From a virus, in the IMG/VR virus record IMGVR_UViG_3300010150_000048, positions 1 to 40,261 of that record: a stretch of DNA of 40,261 nt; one strand, 5' to 3'. Of this stretch, positions 19,301-26,287 are shown one piece after another. Positions within the stretch are counted from its first letter, which is position 1, and every line of letters starts with the position of its first letter. The notes beneath the pieces were generated by a model that saw only the letters and a program-made list of their open reading frames with translations, made no database searches and was not told the origin of the DNA. The position numbers were made by a program, and so were the translations under genes.

Positions 19301-22252
19301 ACCGTGTAACATCTGTACATTGTTGTGATATACATAAACTGCGTTAGCACTAATTGTTTTTAAGTCAAATGCTGTTGTTAAACTATAAAATTTGTTGCCT
19401 GGATCTGTAACAGTAAATTCACGCTTGTTATTAGCACCTGAACCAATCATGTCTGTCCAGTAAAATGCTGTTTGCTTTGATTTTTCAGACTGCCATTTCT
19501 CAATTACTTTATCAGTCAAGTATTGTGCTGATCCGTCTAAGCCTAATTTTTCTGAAATATCTACTACTGCTCTTTTAAATTTTGCATATTCTTTTCTTGC
19601 AAATCTAAGTGCTTTTACAATATTATAATCTTTGTTTGTAATATGATACAATGATAACGGAATAGCACCTGAGTGCTGTACAAATTTTGTACCAAGTTTT
19701 GCAAGTCCGCCTAAGTTACGTAAGTTACTTGGTCCTGGAAAAGATCCTTCAAACCCTTTAACGTTACTAATAATAGTGTTTACATGATCAGTTACTTCAC
19801 CATATGTAAAAGTAGTGATGTTTTCATTAAGTGGGTTATTCTGCAAGTTAATCGGAAACTCGTATTTTCCGTTTTCGTTTTTGTCTGCTTCACTTGTAGT
19901 ATGGATTATTAAGTTATCGCCATTTTTTAGTGGAGTAACAAACTGTACATAAGCAATGCCGTTTTGTCTGTTTAATGACCAAGCACTTTGTCTTACATTG
20001 TTTACAAATACTTGTACATCTAAATTATTTAAATCGCCACTTCTGTCATATACATCAATTGCAAAGGTATTGTTTTGTCCATCAACTGTATACTGACGTA
20101 TAACTTTTTGTATACTGTCTGTGTCTGCTTTTTCCCAACCACTTACATTTGTATAAGTGTTTAGTCCTGTATATTTTCTTAAAGTAGACGAATCTGTATT
20201 TTGTGTGTAATCTTTTTGTCCAAGTTGATATGTAAAAGAGTCTGTTAACAAATCAAAGTTAAAAACAATATCTCCACTGTTTTCAATATTTCTATAAGTT
20301 AACGGTATTCCTATTACAGGATCATTAGCACCTGTACCTTGTTTGTAACTAAACAAACAACTACCTGTAAATGTATTTGCATTATACGTATCAAAACTTA
20401 CATCAGTGATATCATAAAGATTAAATTTAGGTTTTTGATTTGTTGTTAATTTGTCTTGTGCTTTGATCCACTTAGATCCATTGTACCAGTAAATCTTACC
20501 TGAGTTTACTGTACCACCTGCAACTAATACTGTTTCATTTTCTAAAGGAGTAGTATCTGTTTCATCTTGCAACGCAATTTGTCTTTGACCGTTGTGTGTG
20601 ATAAATTTTACTTTGTAAATTCTACCATTAACTCTGATGTCAGGATCTTTAGTAAACAATACACGCAGTCCTTCAGTAAGTTCAACACCGTCAACGTTAT
20701 AACCTTCACTGCCTTCAATAGTACTAAACACATCACCTGTAAAGTCGTCAATCAAATCAACGTTTGTTTTCTTCATACTACCAAAGTTATACAAACGTAA
20801 CCCTGCATTAAATTCAATAATAGGACGTTTAGCACGTTGCGTTTGATCTAACGAAACTTCTGTACCATTTGCTATCGCAGTTTTTTCAATAGTGTCTTTG
20901 TGGAACCATCTGTTGTGTCTACTCCATTGGTTACCGTCAATACTTGCTCTATTGATTGTAATATAGTCTTGTTCTTTAGGATAGTTAAGTGCTTGACCAA
21001 AAGGTAACTTATCAAAGTTTTCTGTATCAAATGGTACAAATATATTTGAACTATATGCTCCAGTAATTTCAAGATCTGCTTTGTTGATTAGTTGTATAGA
21101 TTCACCAACACCTTCAACATACCAATATCCTTCGCTGTACTTTGCTGGTGTTACATCACCTAAAAACTCTACTAACATACCATTGGATAAATCAGTATCT
21201 GTTCTTGTTGTGTAAGTTAACTTTTGTAGAATTTCTTTTTCTACATCTATCTCTGTATTTTCTAAAATATTATAAAGTGTAACTAAGCCTGATGTGTTTA
21301 CATCATTTTGACTGATATAAAATAATGTATCAGGTGCATCAAGTGGCACTGTAAATTTAAGTGTGCCTTTTTCTACATACACTGTTGCTGATTCTACACC
21401 GTCGGTATATAATGTAGAGATATTATCTCCGTCCTTGAATCCAGTTATACCGCCTTCGACAGGCTCTACTATGTATTCACCTGTGTCGTAGCCATCGGTG
21501 TCATATAATTCTGCTTCAAACTTACCAGATGCCAACACACCTTCAACTGTCTCAGTTATAATCGCTTGTCCTGGAGTAAATGCTCTATTGGTTGCAAATG
21601 CTATTGGGTGTCCAGGTGTATCAATCTCGAATATGTAAGTTTGACCTTTGTAAAGTTTTAGAGTAGGATTTTGTGTTAAACCTGTTGGGGTAAATTTATA
21701 CGCTACATTGTCATCATTCTCCTCCACGGATACTTTAAAAGTAGATACAATTTCTTTGTTCTGTCCAAAGATAGGTAATACTTGTGGTCCTGCTGGAAGC
21801 CAATAGTATTCTCTAAAGTTTGTAAACTTATCCCAATCAATATGTGGTTGCCACGCATAATATTCTTGTGCGTTAATTTTACTATGATCAGGATTTCTAT
21901 TACCAAACGCTCTTAGTTGGTTTATGTAATCATTATAGTCTTTGTAAAAGTCAACATTGTCTGCGTTGTCTTTTAAAACAACTGCTGGTTCTAATTGGTA
22001 ATTTTGTCTATCGTCTGAAACGTCACTAATATAGTTGTCTGTTGACTGAACTGCTTTTGCGTCTCTACGCCCATAGTATGAATTAAGTTTTTCAACTTCT
22101 CCTGGATTCATAAACTGATCCAGTGTGCTTGTTAAAAACTTTTTATTCGCTGGTGTTCTAAAATACTTAGGTAAGTGACTTACACTTGTTCGATTCTCGC
22201 TATCGTCGTTTGGACCAATTGGAATATCATTCTGGTCATTATCGTAAGCCAT
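7388..22252 (-). CDS. Giant virion (baseplate/tail) protein, 4954 aa
   Basis: One uninterrupted 14.9-kb frame encodes this protein. Its start overlaps the gp6 stop as TAATG, and its place is that of T4 gp7 (about 1,030 residues), so it is nearly five times larger. Visible parts (approximate residues): N-terminus with HLPKYFRTPANKKFL and YYAWQPHIDWDKF; carbohydrate-binding-like W/Y motifs near 1480, 1735, 2235 and 2850; a wedge-like KGTVNSLSKLFDAL segment near 1850; FG-GAP-like propeller blades near 2145-2210 and again 2920-3120; GxGY..P repeats near 3555 and 3915; serial beta domains opening with GDGS/T..F near 4210-4540 and 4840; and a C-terminal end with FINGERIEYM, LRRGTFGTG and IAQFLRAEEVDLP. 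There is no signal peptide or membrane segment. It is probably a wedge-to-fibre scaffold that also contacts the host surface. Its equation with gp7 rests on position and a few gp7-like phrases. Confidence 0.9.
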   Translation of the reverse strand: MAYDNDQNDIPIGPNDDSENRTSVSHLPKYFRTPANKKFLTSTLDQFMNPGEVEKLNSYYGRRDAKAVQSTDNYISDVSDDRQNYQLEPAVVLKDNADNVDFYKDYNDYINQLRAFGNRNPDHSKINAQEYYAWQPHIDWDKFTNFREYYWLPAGPQVLPIFGQNKEIVSTFKVSVEENDDNVAYKFTPTGLTQNPTLKLYKGQTYIFEIDTPGHPIAFATNRAFTPGQAIITETVEGVLASGKFEAELYDTDGYDTGEYIVEPVEGGITGFKDGDNISTLYTDGVESATVYVEKGTLKFTVPLDAPDTLFYISQNDVNTSGLVTLYNILENTEIDVEKEILQKLTYTTRTDTDLSNGMLVEFLGDVTPAKYSEGYWYVEGVGESIQLINKADLEITGAYSSNIFVPFDTENFDKLPFGQALNYPKEQDYITINRASIDGNQWSRHNRWFHKDTIEKTAIANGTEVSLDQTQRAKRPIIEFNAGLRLYNFGSMKKTNVDLIDDFTGDVFSTIEGSEGYNVDGVELTEGLRVLFTKDPDIRVNGRIYKVKFITHNGQRQIALQDETDTTPLENETVLVAGGTVNSGKIYWYNGSKWIKAQDKLTTNQKPKFNLYDITDVSFDTYNANTFTGSCLFSYKQGTGANDPVIGIPLTYRNIENSGDIVFNFDLLTDSFTYQLGQKDYTQNTDSSTLRKYTGLNTYTNVSGWEKADTDSIQKVIRQYTVDGQNNTFAIDVYDRSGDLNNLDVQVFVNNVRQSAWSLNRQNGIAYVQFVTPLKNGDNLIIHTTSEADKNENGKYEFPINLQNNPLNENITTFTYGEVTDHVNTIISNVKGFEGSFPGPSNLRNLGGLAKLGTKFVQHSGAIPLSLYHITNKDYNIVKALRFARKEYAKFKRAVVDISEKLGLDGSAQYLTDKVIEKWQSEKSKQTAFYWTDMIGSGANNKREFTVTDPGNKFYSLTTAFDLKTISANAVYVYHNNVQMLHGQDYTFTTEGFIQITNDFVLAVDDTITIYEYESTDASFIPPTPTKLGLYPLHKPVIFTDNTYSTPRVLIKGHDGSVTKAYEDYRDDILLEIEKRIYNNVKVSYDINIFDIDSFLGHKTRDTGFTKLDADEVTITDFVEWLSIAGDPDYTDISFYDRANSFTWNYSIMSDPDGIPLPGYWRAIYKEYLSTDTPHTTPWKVLGYIDQPTWWETVYGPAPYTKENLILWEDLEKGLVREPNNPIRYKTNYKRKDLTKYIPVDTQGNLISPYECGYAQGLIVPETNNSFVFGDESPVETAWRRSAEYPFALLTAFLIHQPAKVIGVGFDRARIKRNPAGGIVYSSSEKRLEPKNLVFPNTVDDTTRVTTAGLINYIFNYINADVTKLNKAYKENIKSLKVQLGFKIGGFTEKDKFKLLLDSRTPNNKGNVFVPEENYKIILNTSSPVDTVSYSGVIIEKRTAGFVVKGYDKSKPYFDYYKHIERSADPVVNVGGVSENFLEWVPGERYQAGQIIRVSTNFFRVQNSGSFQTITDENFVKLAELPMEGGREGILRRAFDSTPSKLNYGTMLRTTQDVIDFILGYEQYLIKQGFDFSGFNRELETIENWELSAREFLFWTTQNWSEGALLTLSPSAINLQFSRPYSVVDNIFDNFYDYTLLKADGGKLKEEFTNTLRSNQNNFGLKLKNTADGIYFLKLPLVQKEHVCLIDNVTVFNDTIYNPGPGYRQARIKILGYRSTDWNGGLNIPGFTYDNVVCKDWEENVDYDIASVVLYKTFYYSAKYKIPGSTNFDETDWYKLPEKPTAELVPNLDYKANQFADFYDLDTDNFDSEQQRIAQHLTGYQKRKYIENIINDDVSQYKFYQGYIQDKGTVNSLSKLFDALSNTENSSLEFFEEWAFKVGQYGANGGFEEIEYKLDEGKFRLSPQPFQLVPSIDPLLTDLVYRYEPSEVYSKPDDYDHAPFPTKYIPEDDSYIKTAGYVADADAEFKVTNYDDILGLDPNTIDVGKYIWVAKKGQTWDVLRQTETPFKVSSIVNSDSSGMIEITTGKAPPFVKDDIISVLGTGDVDRFFKVQRTSLNTIFATTSVEQPDLPEISGFITQLNSVRVADLNGVNEKITRDNVSNNERVWVDKDENGRWAVVENKNKYAQTQQMFSNSIEGILGTDDRDFGTSISANATNSIIPIGVPSSEDSTNGRVDIYFRASENLKAVQSQILEAPTDFMTGGLNSFGQSTNISTDGKWLVVGIPYASNVKSFYKGDFNSATTYVQQDIVKFTNQYWKAKTTVEPQDLSLEYQTFNSHLQALVSTLENNVYSNLYFILRGNFSFPEELTDHMLIRAPKGQYDGTEVGDKLQLLWNDVNTRYPGGVTPFNNDPLMTKAFLDGEHAIVEKIDDILLIDNTQAIPSVGETISSATAVAVVTKVNITGDNRSLIYVKDVNGLFESTGTLFVGDIQIGAFERAVQQEENVLGGWWQIDGPSSSFTSTTTIETKPYLVIQDIIKTGVSRSVKYYENALRIQDNLTDQNPTVTSYIETLSFLGDSGNVLSDKWVFRAPATLTSSLVIGNTFNFFFNEYATADNLIQDPAVISPEITHDYLNRTEHTIDDIWNGWIEVNLTAFDDRGSPTPGDADFNPNYGNPFIPIVGDTVQDNDTLATAEVAGVEKLFNTCRLWVKNVNGTWKFGSDNSDITSISIDGGSQGVGVVRLMGTINTRHLESNTAGPIIVVDRGTNLTPGSTRTLQGFEYWIFDSVEQSGIPRDANPPGNTNNDWERVYNITANSSGTASALTRQGAYAIYERNASNFYNLHNIYIMPDAASSRHLGASVEMVTHNDGTYTAYLLSKGNGTFAQPGRINVIKYDKTKGWILGQDVDYKGDFSTTVTYKTGEYVKYLEQIWQAQTNIIAGAWNESNWTAITEGLDLNGYLPNDTGFIIGDDSAIQDNNLYEFGTQFGISSDGEVLATIVKYGDAVDSSINTPKLAIYRKVLGHFLFSQVIDAYADGIGYGSSVTVSNDGRFVAVGAPKYSADYVNQGTVFIYESINGTFQQVQHLVGPQGIANEKFGSVVKYGTDRIAVHSAGGDLTSITGFDGGITAFDNGTTLFNTSLIDTGEVFLYELLGNRYVYADKLEFADSKALYFGRTMFINGNHIYVGIPTYSRDDNDSKGTILDYRSTPNTKLWEKIRAERPLVDLSRFKGISLYNKNTNQVTEYLDYIDPAQGKIAGTAETELTFKTTYDPSTYNIATDTTVVKDETMFDTTNNVGKLWWDIDAVRFINPYSNTGNIFTTSNTMNSVFPGTEVEIYEWVESDLLPSEWDEQADTESGLAEGISGTSKYGDNAYSSRRVYDDQAQKFTLYYYYWVRNKKTTPDVPGRTISAADVQELIRDPSGAGLKFATMLDKNEWTLHNLQSSITGDDTILKFAYWNIEETDKNVHNQYKIITDGLETSVPKTDLERKWFDSLIGFDEQGRPVPARELTEKDRYGILNEPRQTMFVNRIEALKQLVERVNISLKQKILIDDFDLSDLETNDPIPTIASRKFDRQIDNDSELQFVPVGRLKQATVSLTIQDGQVLRADVTEQGYGYKTVPTVAITTVSGTGAEVTLTMNNVGQITGATVVKSGTNYAQTDTIRIRPFTVLTTTDTTYENKWSLYEYVGGTVIWNRIKSQRYDVQPYWSYIDWYATGYNSLTKADYVIDETYKLESLQDTFGSIVKINNVGSGGWLLLEKVDSQANVDYTVNYKTIGRQNATIELDKSLYDYSGELIGYDSFGYDDSAFDLQPIDEMRIILKALRDKIFVDELAIDYNKLFFAQMRYILSEQKFVDWMFKTSFIKAKHNIGSLRKDITFNNDFLESYEEYVKEVKPYKSKIREYLSTYEGKDTASSMVTDFDLPPVYSDVAGKIIPQTVRVVDDQLQSALPLDTYPGKHWKDNASFNIKSVDIFDAGTGYENAPGVEFVGGGGTGAKATAYVGGGKITEIKIDNAGQGYVSAPTIVLNGTVADGGTVGKASAIIGNSNLRTTHMTVKFDRVTGTFFITTLAETETFVGTGGKYNFKLKWPMDVKSDQVSVMVDGIEVLPSGYTVSNITDSVGRTHNRSIGQITFTTPPANNSNISIDYKKEISLLTAQDRINLFYNPTTGQLANDLGQLMDGIDYGGVQVKSFDFGGGSGWGTEGWFTGAYDSYDNTYEDEVIRLDGSSISVTLSKPLENGVEYNVYLNGTRIDDPNYPSNPTNPNARTTTLTGDGTTQTIFLDNDGLDINGINSPGADDVLIFRKNTSDGSFVPDPRAYDTLVQGGDLAYASATGINPEDINIDGDGFVTQLTSKGPEEQIPGQVLDTLDMKIYDRVGSGASVIESVAYVGDNSTTVFAYNGIPQSKDALLVKVNNIIKLQSTYTVDYKNKTITMASAPALNERVNILSMSGNGDKILDLDQFRGDGSTIQFVTSVDWREDLNSIVTVDGEKPDYVLETTDSSYDTANKVAITFGVAPGNDAVINFAIYASEAQTFSEIKTDNLIADGSSASYELSTTPFSSLPASHNIIVRVGDNILNAGYNESFTIDSRVEYQLRNWQQPGGTLGADDIIVLLNGNALTYTSDFIFRPANSSVEIFENVAQAGDKLDIFVTTDGDYTITDNILTLDTVPAIDTTIKVTHFSKHDVQEIDRKNYDIITRTTVDFESAADIEYNHLLAGLIKLERQTLDAEYVWIVINGKLQTPSVDYKVTDDRLFVRMAQPLTANDIIEIIQFAETGPTVKKFGWRVFKDMLNRTVYKRLGDNNKYRLVQDLKPFDKEIIVDNPDSMFVPDKTTNTPGVIFINGERIEYMVKDSNSLTQLRRGTFGTGVKDMHETGDEIFDQGFQQTVPYQDKTLINTYIGDGSSTEYSLDWTPTKGVDEFEVFAGGKRLRKRDIAMFDATVAQDSPEGDITAPAEFSVSGNILTLITAPADGVRVTVVRKVGKTWNDSGKTLGKTKNAIAQFLRAEEVDLPK

Positions 22253-25200
22253 TAGTAACCTCCGCTACTTGAACTTGATGAACTGCTTGATGAACTTGAA
22301 CTTGAAGTCGAAGTTGAAGTTGTTGTACTCGAACTTGTTGTACTTGTATTTGCACTTGATGTAATCCCTGCATTTTCTGTTGTGGCTGTACTTACTACAC
22401 TACCTGTTGTTTTTAGTCTTGATGCTGTAAGGCTATCAATTATTTCAACATTATCAACAGTTGCTCCACTAATGAAAATTTCATCATTCTCTGTTGACAC
22501 TTCGTATAAACTTCCAAATGCTTTCTCTGATTGATTAGGTACTAACACAAGTGTTGTAATGTCTGGTGCTAATACATTAACAATATATGTAGACAGTTCT
22601 GTAAAACTAAACTTGTCTCCGAAGTCCCAGAATTCTAAAGCAAAAAATTCATTAATTGCTTGTACAATTCTTAACTTAACATCATTGTCATTGGTTATTA
22701 CTTCTGAATTTTTAACAACTTTAAATGTTGCTTGTAAATCTGAATCTGCTTTGTCACCAAATAATATTTTATAGTTAACTGGGTGATAAATTACTTCATC
22801 ACTGATTGATTTAATCTTATTAATTTCTGCTCCAAAGTTCTGGAACAATTCATCTGAACTTGGTGGTAACGGTTTAGTAGTTATAGTATTTGCCAAGTAC
22901 TGTCTAAATGATCTATCATATGTTTTTGTTAACAAGTATGTGTCAATAATATTAGAACTACTTGGATCTAATCTATTGTTCTCGTCAGCACTGTGTACGT
23001 ATTGGAATACAAGTTTGTCTCTACCTTGATATGCTTTATATCCTGTTTGTAATGTTAGGTTTGCGTTTGCTTTGCTGTATACTTTAAAAACATTGTTGTC
23101 TACAAAGTAAAATATTGCACCGTCATCATATTGTGATAACGCACCAGTTGATGTTTCTGATGCAAACGCTCTAATATTTTCTACTGCGGCATCTACGTAA
23201 TCATAATTTGTAGATTGATTGTTTGAAACCTTTTCTTTTACAAAAACCCATTTTGTTAACGAATTAGTATCTTGTGCAACAAAGTCATCAAACAACGATG
23301 GATTATCAACTACACCGTCGCCGTCACTGTCAAAAAATCCTACTTCTACTTTTTTACTATTAATATACCCTTCATCATCTCTAAACTCTTTAGTAACTTG
23401 CCAAGGATAATCAATAGTTGCAGGTGATACTGAATCTGGTTTCTTGTTAATAGACATTAAGTTAATTTTATCTCTAATAACTTGTCCTGTTCTACTATCG
23501 TAAATTCTATCTGTTTCGTCAAAGTAAAACTTAACTTCCTTATCACTTTCAAAAATGTATCTAACACCTCTGTAAGTAACAGTATACTTTTCGCCATCTG
23601 TTTCAAATAACATTAACCAACTTGAGTCTAAGTTCTGTCCTGACGTGTCGCCAGTCTTGCCCATGTTAAACGCATTACCAATACTTAAATTATTATTAAG
23701 AATTACACGCCATTCTCTATCTGTAGTACTGTAACGTACTCCAAATGTTTTATATGAAAATATTTGATCAATAATTTGTGTTGTAACATCAGTTGTTAAG
23801 TTTGTTGCAAACTTAGGCTTAACTTCATCTAATATTGCACCAGTTGGAATAACATCGTTAAAAATAATTGGTCCTTGACCGTCTTCGTAATCTTCAGTAC
23901 CTTTATCGTTTACTCTAACAACCTTTGTCCAAATGTATGTTGTAGCACCTGGATGGTCTGCATCGCCAGCCATTAATGCATGACTGTTGTCTTTCATAAA
24001 GTGTTGTCCTGCAGGAGCAACAAATTTAACCATTGCACCTGGCTCTACAAACTTTAATGTACTACCAGTAAATGTTCCTACTGTTAATTTAATATCTAAT
24101 GAGTCTGATATGTAACCGCTGGAGTTATTAGTTTGTTTTGCAACTTGTGTCCAGTCTGCCGCTAAATCTGCTGTTGATATTTTAGGAAACTGATTTAAGA
24201 AAAAGTTTTTAATTACATTGTTTGAAAGTAACGGTGTAATTACGTTTTGTATATTTCCTTCTACATCTGTTTTTGTATTAAAAGAAAAACTAAGTTTTTT
24301 ATCAAACACATCTTTATAGATAACACCATCGTTACCAAATATGTTTGTACTTGAATACTTTCCTGTTGAATCAATTAAATCAAAGTATCTTGAAATACCT
24401 GAACTTGTTCTATTGATACTTTTTACTTTAACTACTTCTTGACTAACTGCTCTTGGTGCAACATTATAGTCCTCACCAGTAATCATTCTATTTTGTGTAT
24501 AGTATGTACTTGGAGCATTTTCTTTAATGCTTTTTGAAGTTTCTGGTCCACTTGCATTATCAACTGTGTATTTTAATGAACACACAAATGTAAATGTTTC
24601 AGGCGTACCTGCACGACTTGTATATGGTACACTAATAGTTACGTTAGTTAATTCTTCAGGTTGGATTGCAAACTTGCTACCAAGTCCTTTTCTAAAATAA
24701 CATCTAAATTGTCCTTTAGGTAAATCACCGAATGTTCCGTCTGCAAATAATAAACTAATTCTGTCATCAATACGTGATTGCACAGCATACAAACTTCTGT
24801 TCTGTTTGTTAACACTATTATAAATTACATTGTTACCTTCAGTTGCTTCAACCTTAGTCCATAATTTTGTTTCGTTTCCGTTACTGTCTAATTGATAAAG
24901 CCAAACATCTGAATTGTTAATGTTTGTTGTGTCAATTGCAACTGCTTGATTAGTAGTTGGATTTTCAATTGAAAAATTACCTGTGTCTAATATACCTTGT
25001 CTAAAGTGTACAAAATATCCTGAGTTTGAACTACCAGCGCCTTTGCCATCTTCTCTATATAAAAATGCTAAACTGTTACCTGGTAACGGATCTTCTTCGT
25101 AAATTTTATTAGCATCAATAGTTGAAGATGTTACTTCAAATACAATATTCTTTTCGCCTACGTTTTTATTAAAACTGTAAACAGGTAAGTTTGTGTTTGA

Positions 25201-25773
25201 TGCATTGAAACGATATTGCTCAGTTGTAATACCTGCAATAGTTTCTTTCTTTACTGGCTTACCTACAATACTGTTTTCTGGTAATGCCGCATTTAAAATT
25301 TTTCTAAACTGTTCTGCCCAATCAGGATTTGATGGATCGTTCCATTGTATAGATTGTCCTGATAAGTTAACACCATTAGTGTCTTGAATTTCTTCTGTTG
25401 TTTGTACACTTTCAAACTTCATTAATCCGTTTGCTGATTGGTTACGCTTTGGATTATAAGAAAGTAAACGTGCTAAACGTAATACGCTTTCTCTACGTTC
25501 TGCTAATTCAAGGAAGTTTTCACGTGCATTTAAATCAACACGGAATGCCATGTTTTGTCCAAGATATGCAATAAGATCAATTAGTGCAAGGTATTCTGAA
25601 CTTTCAATGTAATCATTAAAGTCTTCTGGATAGTTCTCACGCAAATATGCGATCATAGTTCTGCGTAAACTATCAAAATCATACGATTTGAAGTCCGCAG
25701 TTTTAAATGTTTGATATACTCGCTTCCAATCTTCAGCAAGTAATAATCTATTTTGTCTATCCGTTGTTGACAT
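22252..25773 (-). CDS. gp6: Baseplate wedge protein gp6-like
   Basis: This 1,173-residue protein is close to twice T4 gp6 (660). The N-terminus is the recognisable part: DWKRVYQTFKTADFKSYDF, LRRTMIAYLRENYPEDFNDY, YLALIDLIAYLGQNMAFRVD, and ENFLELAERRESVLRLARLL. This is the conserved start of gp6/baseplate J-type wedge proteins, which form the ring that ties wedges together. The middle carries long strand-rich insertions. A second recognisable stretch near residues 980-1090 (FKVVKNSEVITNDNDVKLRI, FALEFWDFGDKFSFTEL) matches the usual C-terminal wedge fold. The last ~35 residues are almost only Ser/Thr and end GGY, a tail not expected for gp6. ATG 25773 has AGAGGAAA upstream and a late-type motif 18 nt before the start. 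Its stop overlaps the giant gene. Confidence 0.9.
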   Translation of the reverse strand: MSTTDRQNRLLLAEDWKRVYQTFKTADFKSYDFDSLRRTMIAYLRENYPEDFNDYIESSEYLALIDLIAYLGQNMAFRVDLNARENFLELAERRESVLRLARLLSYNPKRNQSANGLMKFESVQTTEEIQDTNGVNLSGQSIQWNDPSNPDWAEQFRKILNAALPENSIVGKPVKKETIAGITTEQYRFNASNTNLPVYSFNKNVGEKNIVFEVTSSTIDANKIYEEDPLPGNSLAFLYREDGKGAGSSNSGYFVHFRQGILDTGNFSIENPTTNQAVAIDTTNINNSDVWLYQLDSNGNETKLWTKVEATEGNNVIYNSVNKQNRSLYAVQSRIDDRISLLFADGTFGDLPKGQFRCYFRKGLGSKFAIQPEELTNVTISVPYTSRAGTPETFTFVCSLKYTVDNASGPETSKSIKENAPSTYYTQNRMITGEDYNVAPRAVSQEVVKVKSINRTSSGISRYFDLIDSTGKYSSTNIFGNDGVIYKDVFDKKLSFSFNTKTDVEGNIQNVITPLLSNNVIKNFFLNQFPKISTADLAADWTQVAKQTNNSSGYISDSLDIKLTVGTFTGSTLKFVEPGAMVKFVAPAGQHFMKDNSHALMAGDADHPGATTYIWTKVVRVNDKGTEDYEDGQGPIIFNDVIPTGAILDEVKPKFATNLTTDVTTQIIDQIFSYKTFGVRYSTTDREWRVILNNNLSIGNAFNMGKTGDTSGQNLDSSWLMLFETDGEKYTVTYRGVRYIFESDKEVKFYFDETDRIYDSRTGQVIRDKINLMSINKKPDSVSPATIDYPWQVTKEFRDDEGYINSKKVEVGFFDSDGDGVVDNPSLFDDFVAQDTNSLTKWVFVKEKVSNNQSTNYDYVDAAVENIRAFASETSTGALSQYDDGAIFYFVDNNVFKVYSKANANLTLQTGYKAYQGRDKLVFQYVHSADENNRLDPSSSNIIDTYLLTKTYDRSFRQYLANTITTKPLPPSSDELFQNFGAEINKIKSISDEVIYHPVNYKILFGDKADSDLQATFKVVKNSEVITNDNDVKLRIVQAINEFFALEFWDFGDKFSFTELSTYIVNVLAPDITTLVLVPNQSEKAFGSLYEVSTENDEIFISGATVDNVEIIDSLTASRLKTTGSVVSTATTENAGITSSANTSTTSSSTTTSTSTSSSSSSSSSSSSSSGGY

Positions 25774-25791
25774 CTATTTTCCTCTTACAAT

Positions 25792-25799
25792 GTATTTAT
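25792..25799 (-). promoter_or_regulatory. Late-type promoter motif
   Basis: The minus strand reads TTAAATAAATACATTG in the 55-bp gap between gp25 and gp6. The 8-mer ATAAATAC is followed by AGAGGAAA and ATG 25773 at a spacing that fits a short-leader late transcript for gp6 and the giant gene. Confidence 0.65.
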
Positions 25800-25828
25800 T
25801 TAAACGAGATATCTGAGTACTTAATTCC

Positions 25829-26275
25829 TTAAGACGCAAAGCCTGCATCTTTGTCGAAACTAAATTTCATTTGTTCAGATATGTTGTACGGTAAGTATTG
25901 AAGTTCACACTCAATTTGAATACCGCTCTCGTATTGATCAACAACAATTCCGGTTGCATTTATTCTTGGATCGCCGTTGATTATTTCTGTTACATTGTCT
26001 ATAATTGCTTGTTTCAATGAATCTGTTAAAGGTTCAAACAAAACGTCCCAAATGATTGTCCCAAACTCAGGATTTTCAAGTTTTTCGCCTTGTCTAATAT
26101 GAAAGTGATTTAGTAAATCTTGTTTAATTAAGCCAATGTCATACAATGCATAAGAAGTGTTCTCAGGATTGACTGTACTAAGGCCTTTGTATGCTCTACC
26201 TTTGACAGGCGGTTGTTCCTTGACATTAGATTTTACTCTAACATTTCTTACTGTATTTTTCTCTAAACTGCTCAT
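25829..26275 (-). CDS. gp25: Baseplate wedge protein gp25-like
   Basis: This 148-residue protein is slightly longer than T4 gp25 (132). It carries the hallmark order of the gp25/GPW family: YALYDIGLIKQDLLNHFHIR, a GEKLENPEFGTIIWDVLFEP core, 'LKQAIIDNVTEIINGDPRI', and a final strand IQIECELQYLPYN. In T4 gp25 joins the gp6-gp7-gp53 wedge and helps nucleate sheath assembly. The first ~30 residues are basic and Pro-containing, an extension compared with T4. It sits between gp5 and gp6, in the same neighbourhood as in other marine T4-like phages. No close Shine-Dalgarno is visible before ATG 26275. AAAGG lies about 16 nt upstream, within the end of gp5. Confidence 0.92.
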   Translation of the reverse strand: MSSLEKNTVRNVRVKSNVKEQPPVKGRAYKGLSTVNPENTSYALYDIGLIKQDLLNHFHIRQGEKLENPEFGTIIWDVLFEPLTDSLKQAIIDNVTEIINGDPRINATGIVVDQYESGIQIECELQYLPYNISEQMKFSFDKDAGFAS

Positions 26276-26279
26276 ATCA

Positions 26280-26287
26280 GTATTTAT
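26280..26287 (-). promoter_or_regulatory. Late-type promoter motif overlapping the gp5 stop
   Basis: The minus strand reads ACATAAATACTG. The 8-mer ATAAATAC contains the TAA stop of gp5 (26284-26286) and ends only 4 nt before the gp25 ATG. If used like a T4 late promoter, transcription would begin at or next to the ATG, giving a nearly leaderless message. The motif may therefore be chance, or an unusual case. Confidence 0.4.

Noticed and set aside
22255-22360. Short repeated units (CTTGAACTTGAAG-like) as a CRISPR or DNA repeat array
   Set aside because: They are in frame with gp6 and encode its Ser/Thr tail; there are no spacers of even length.
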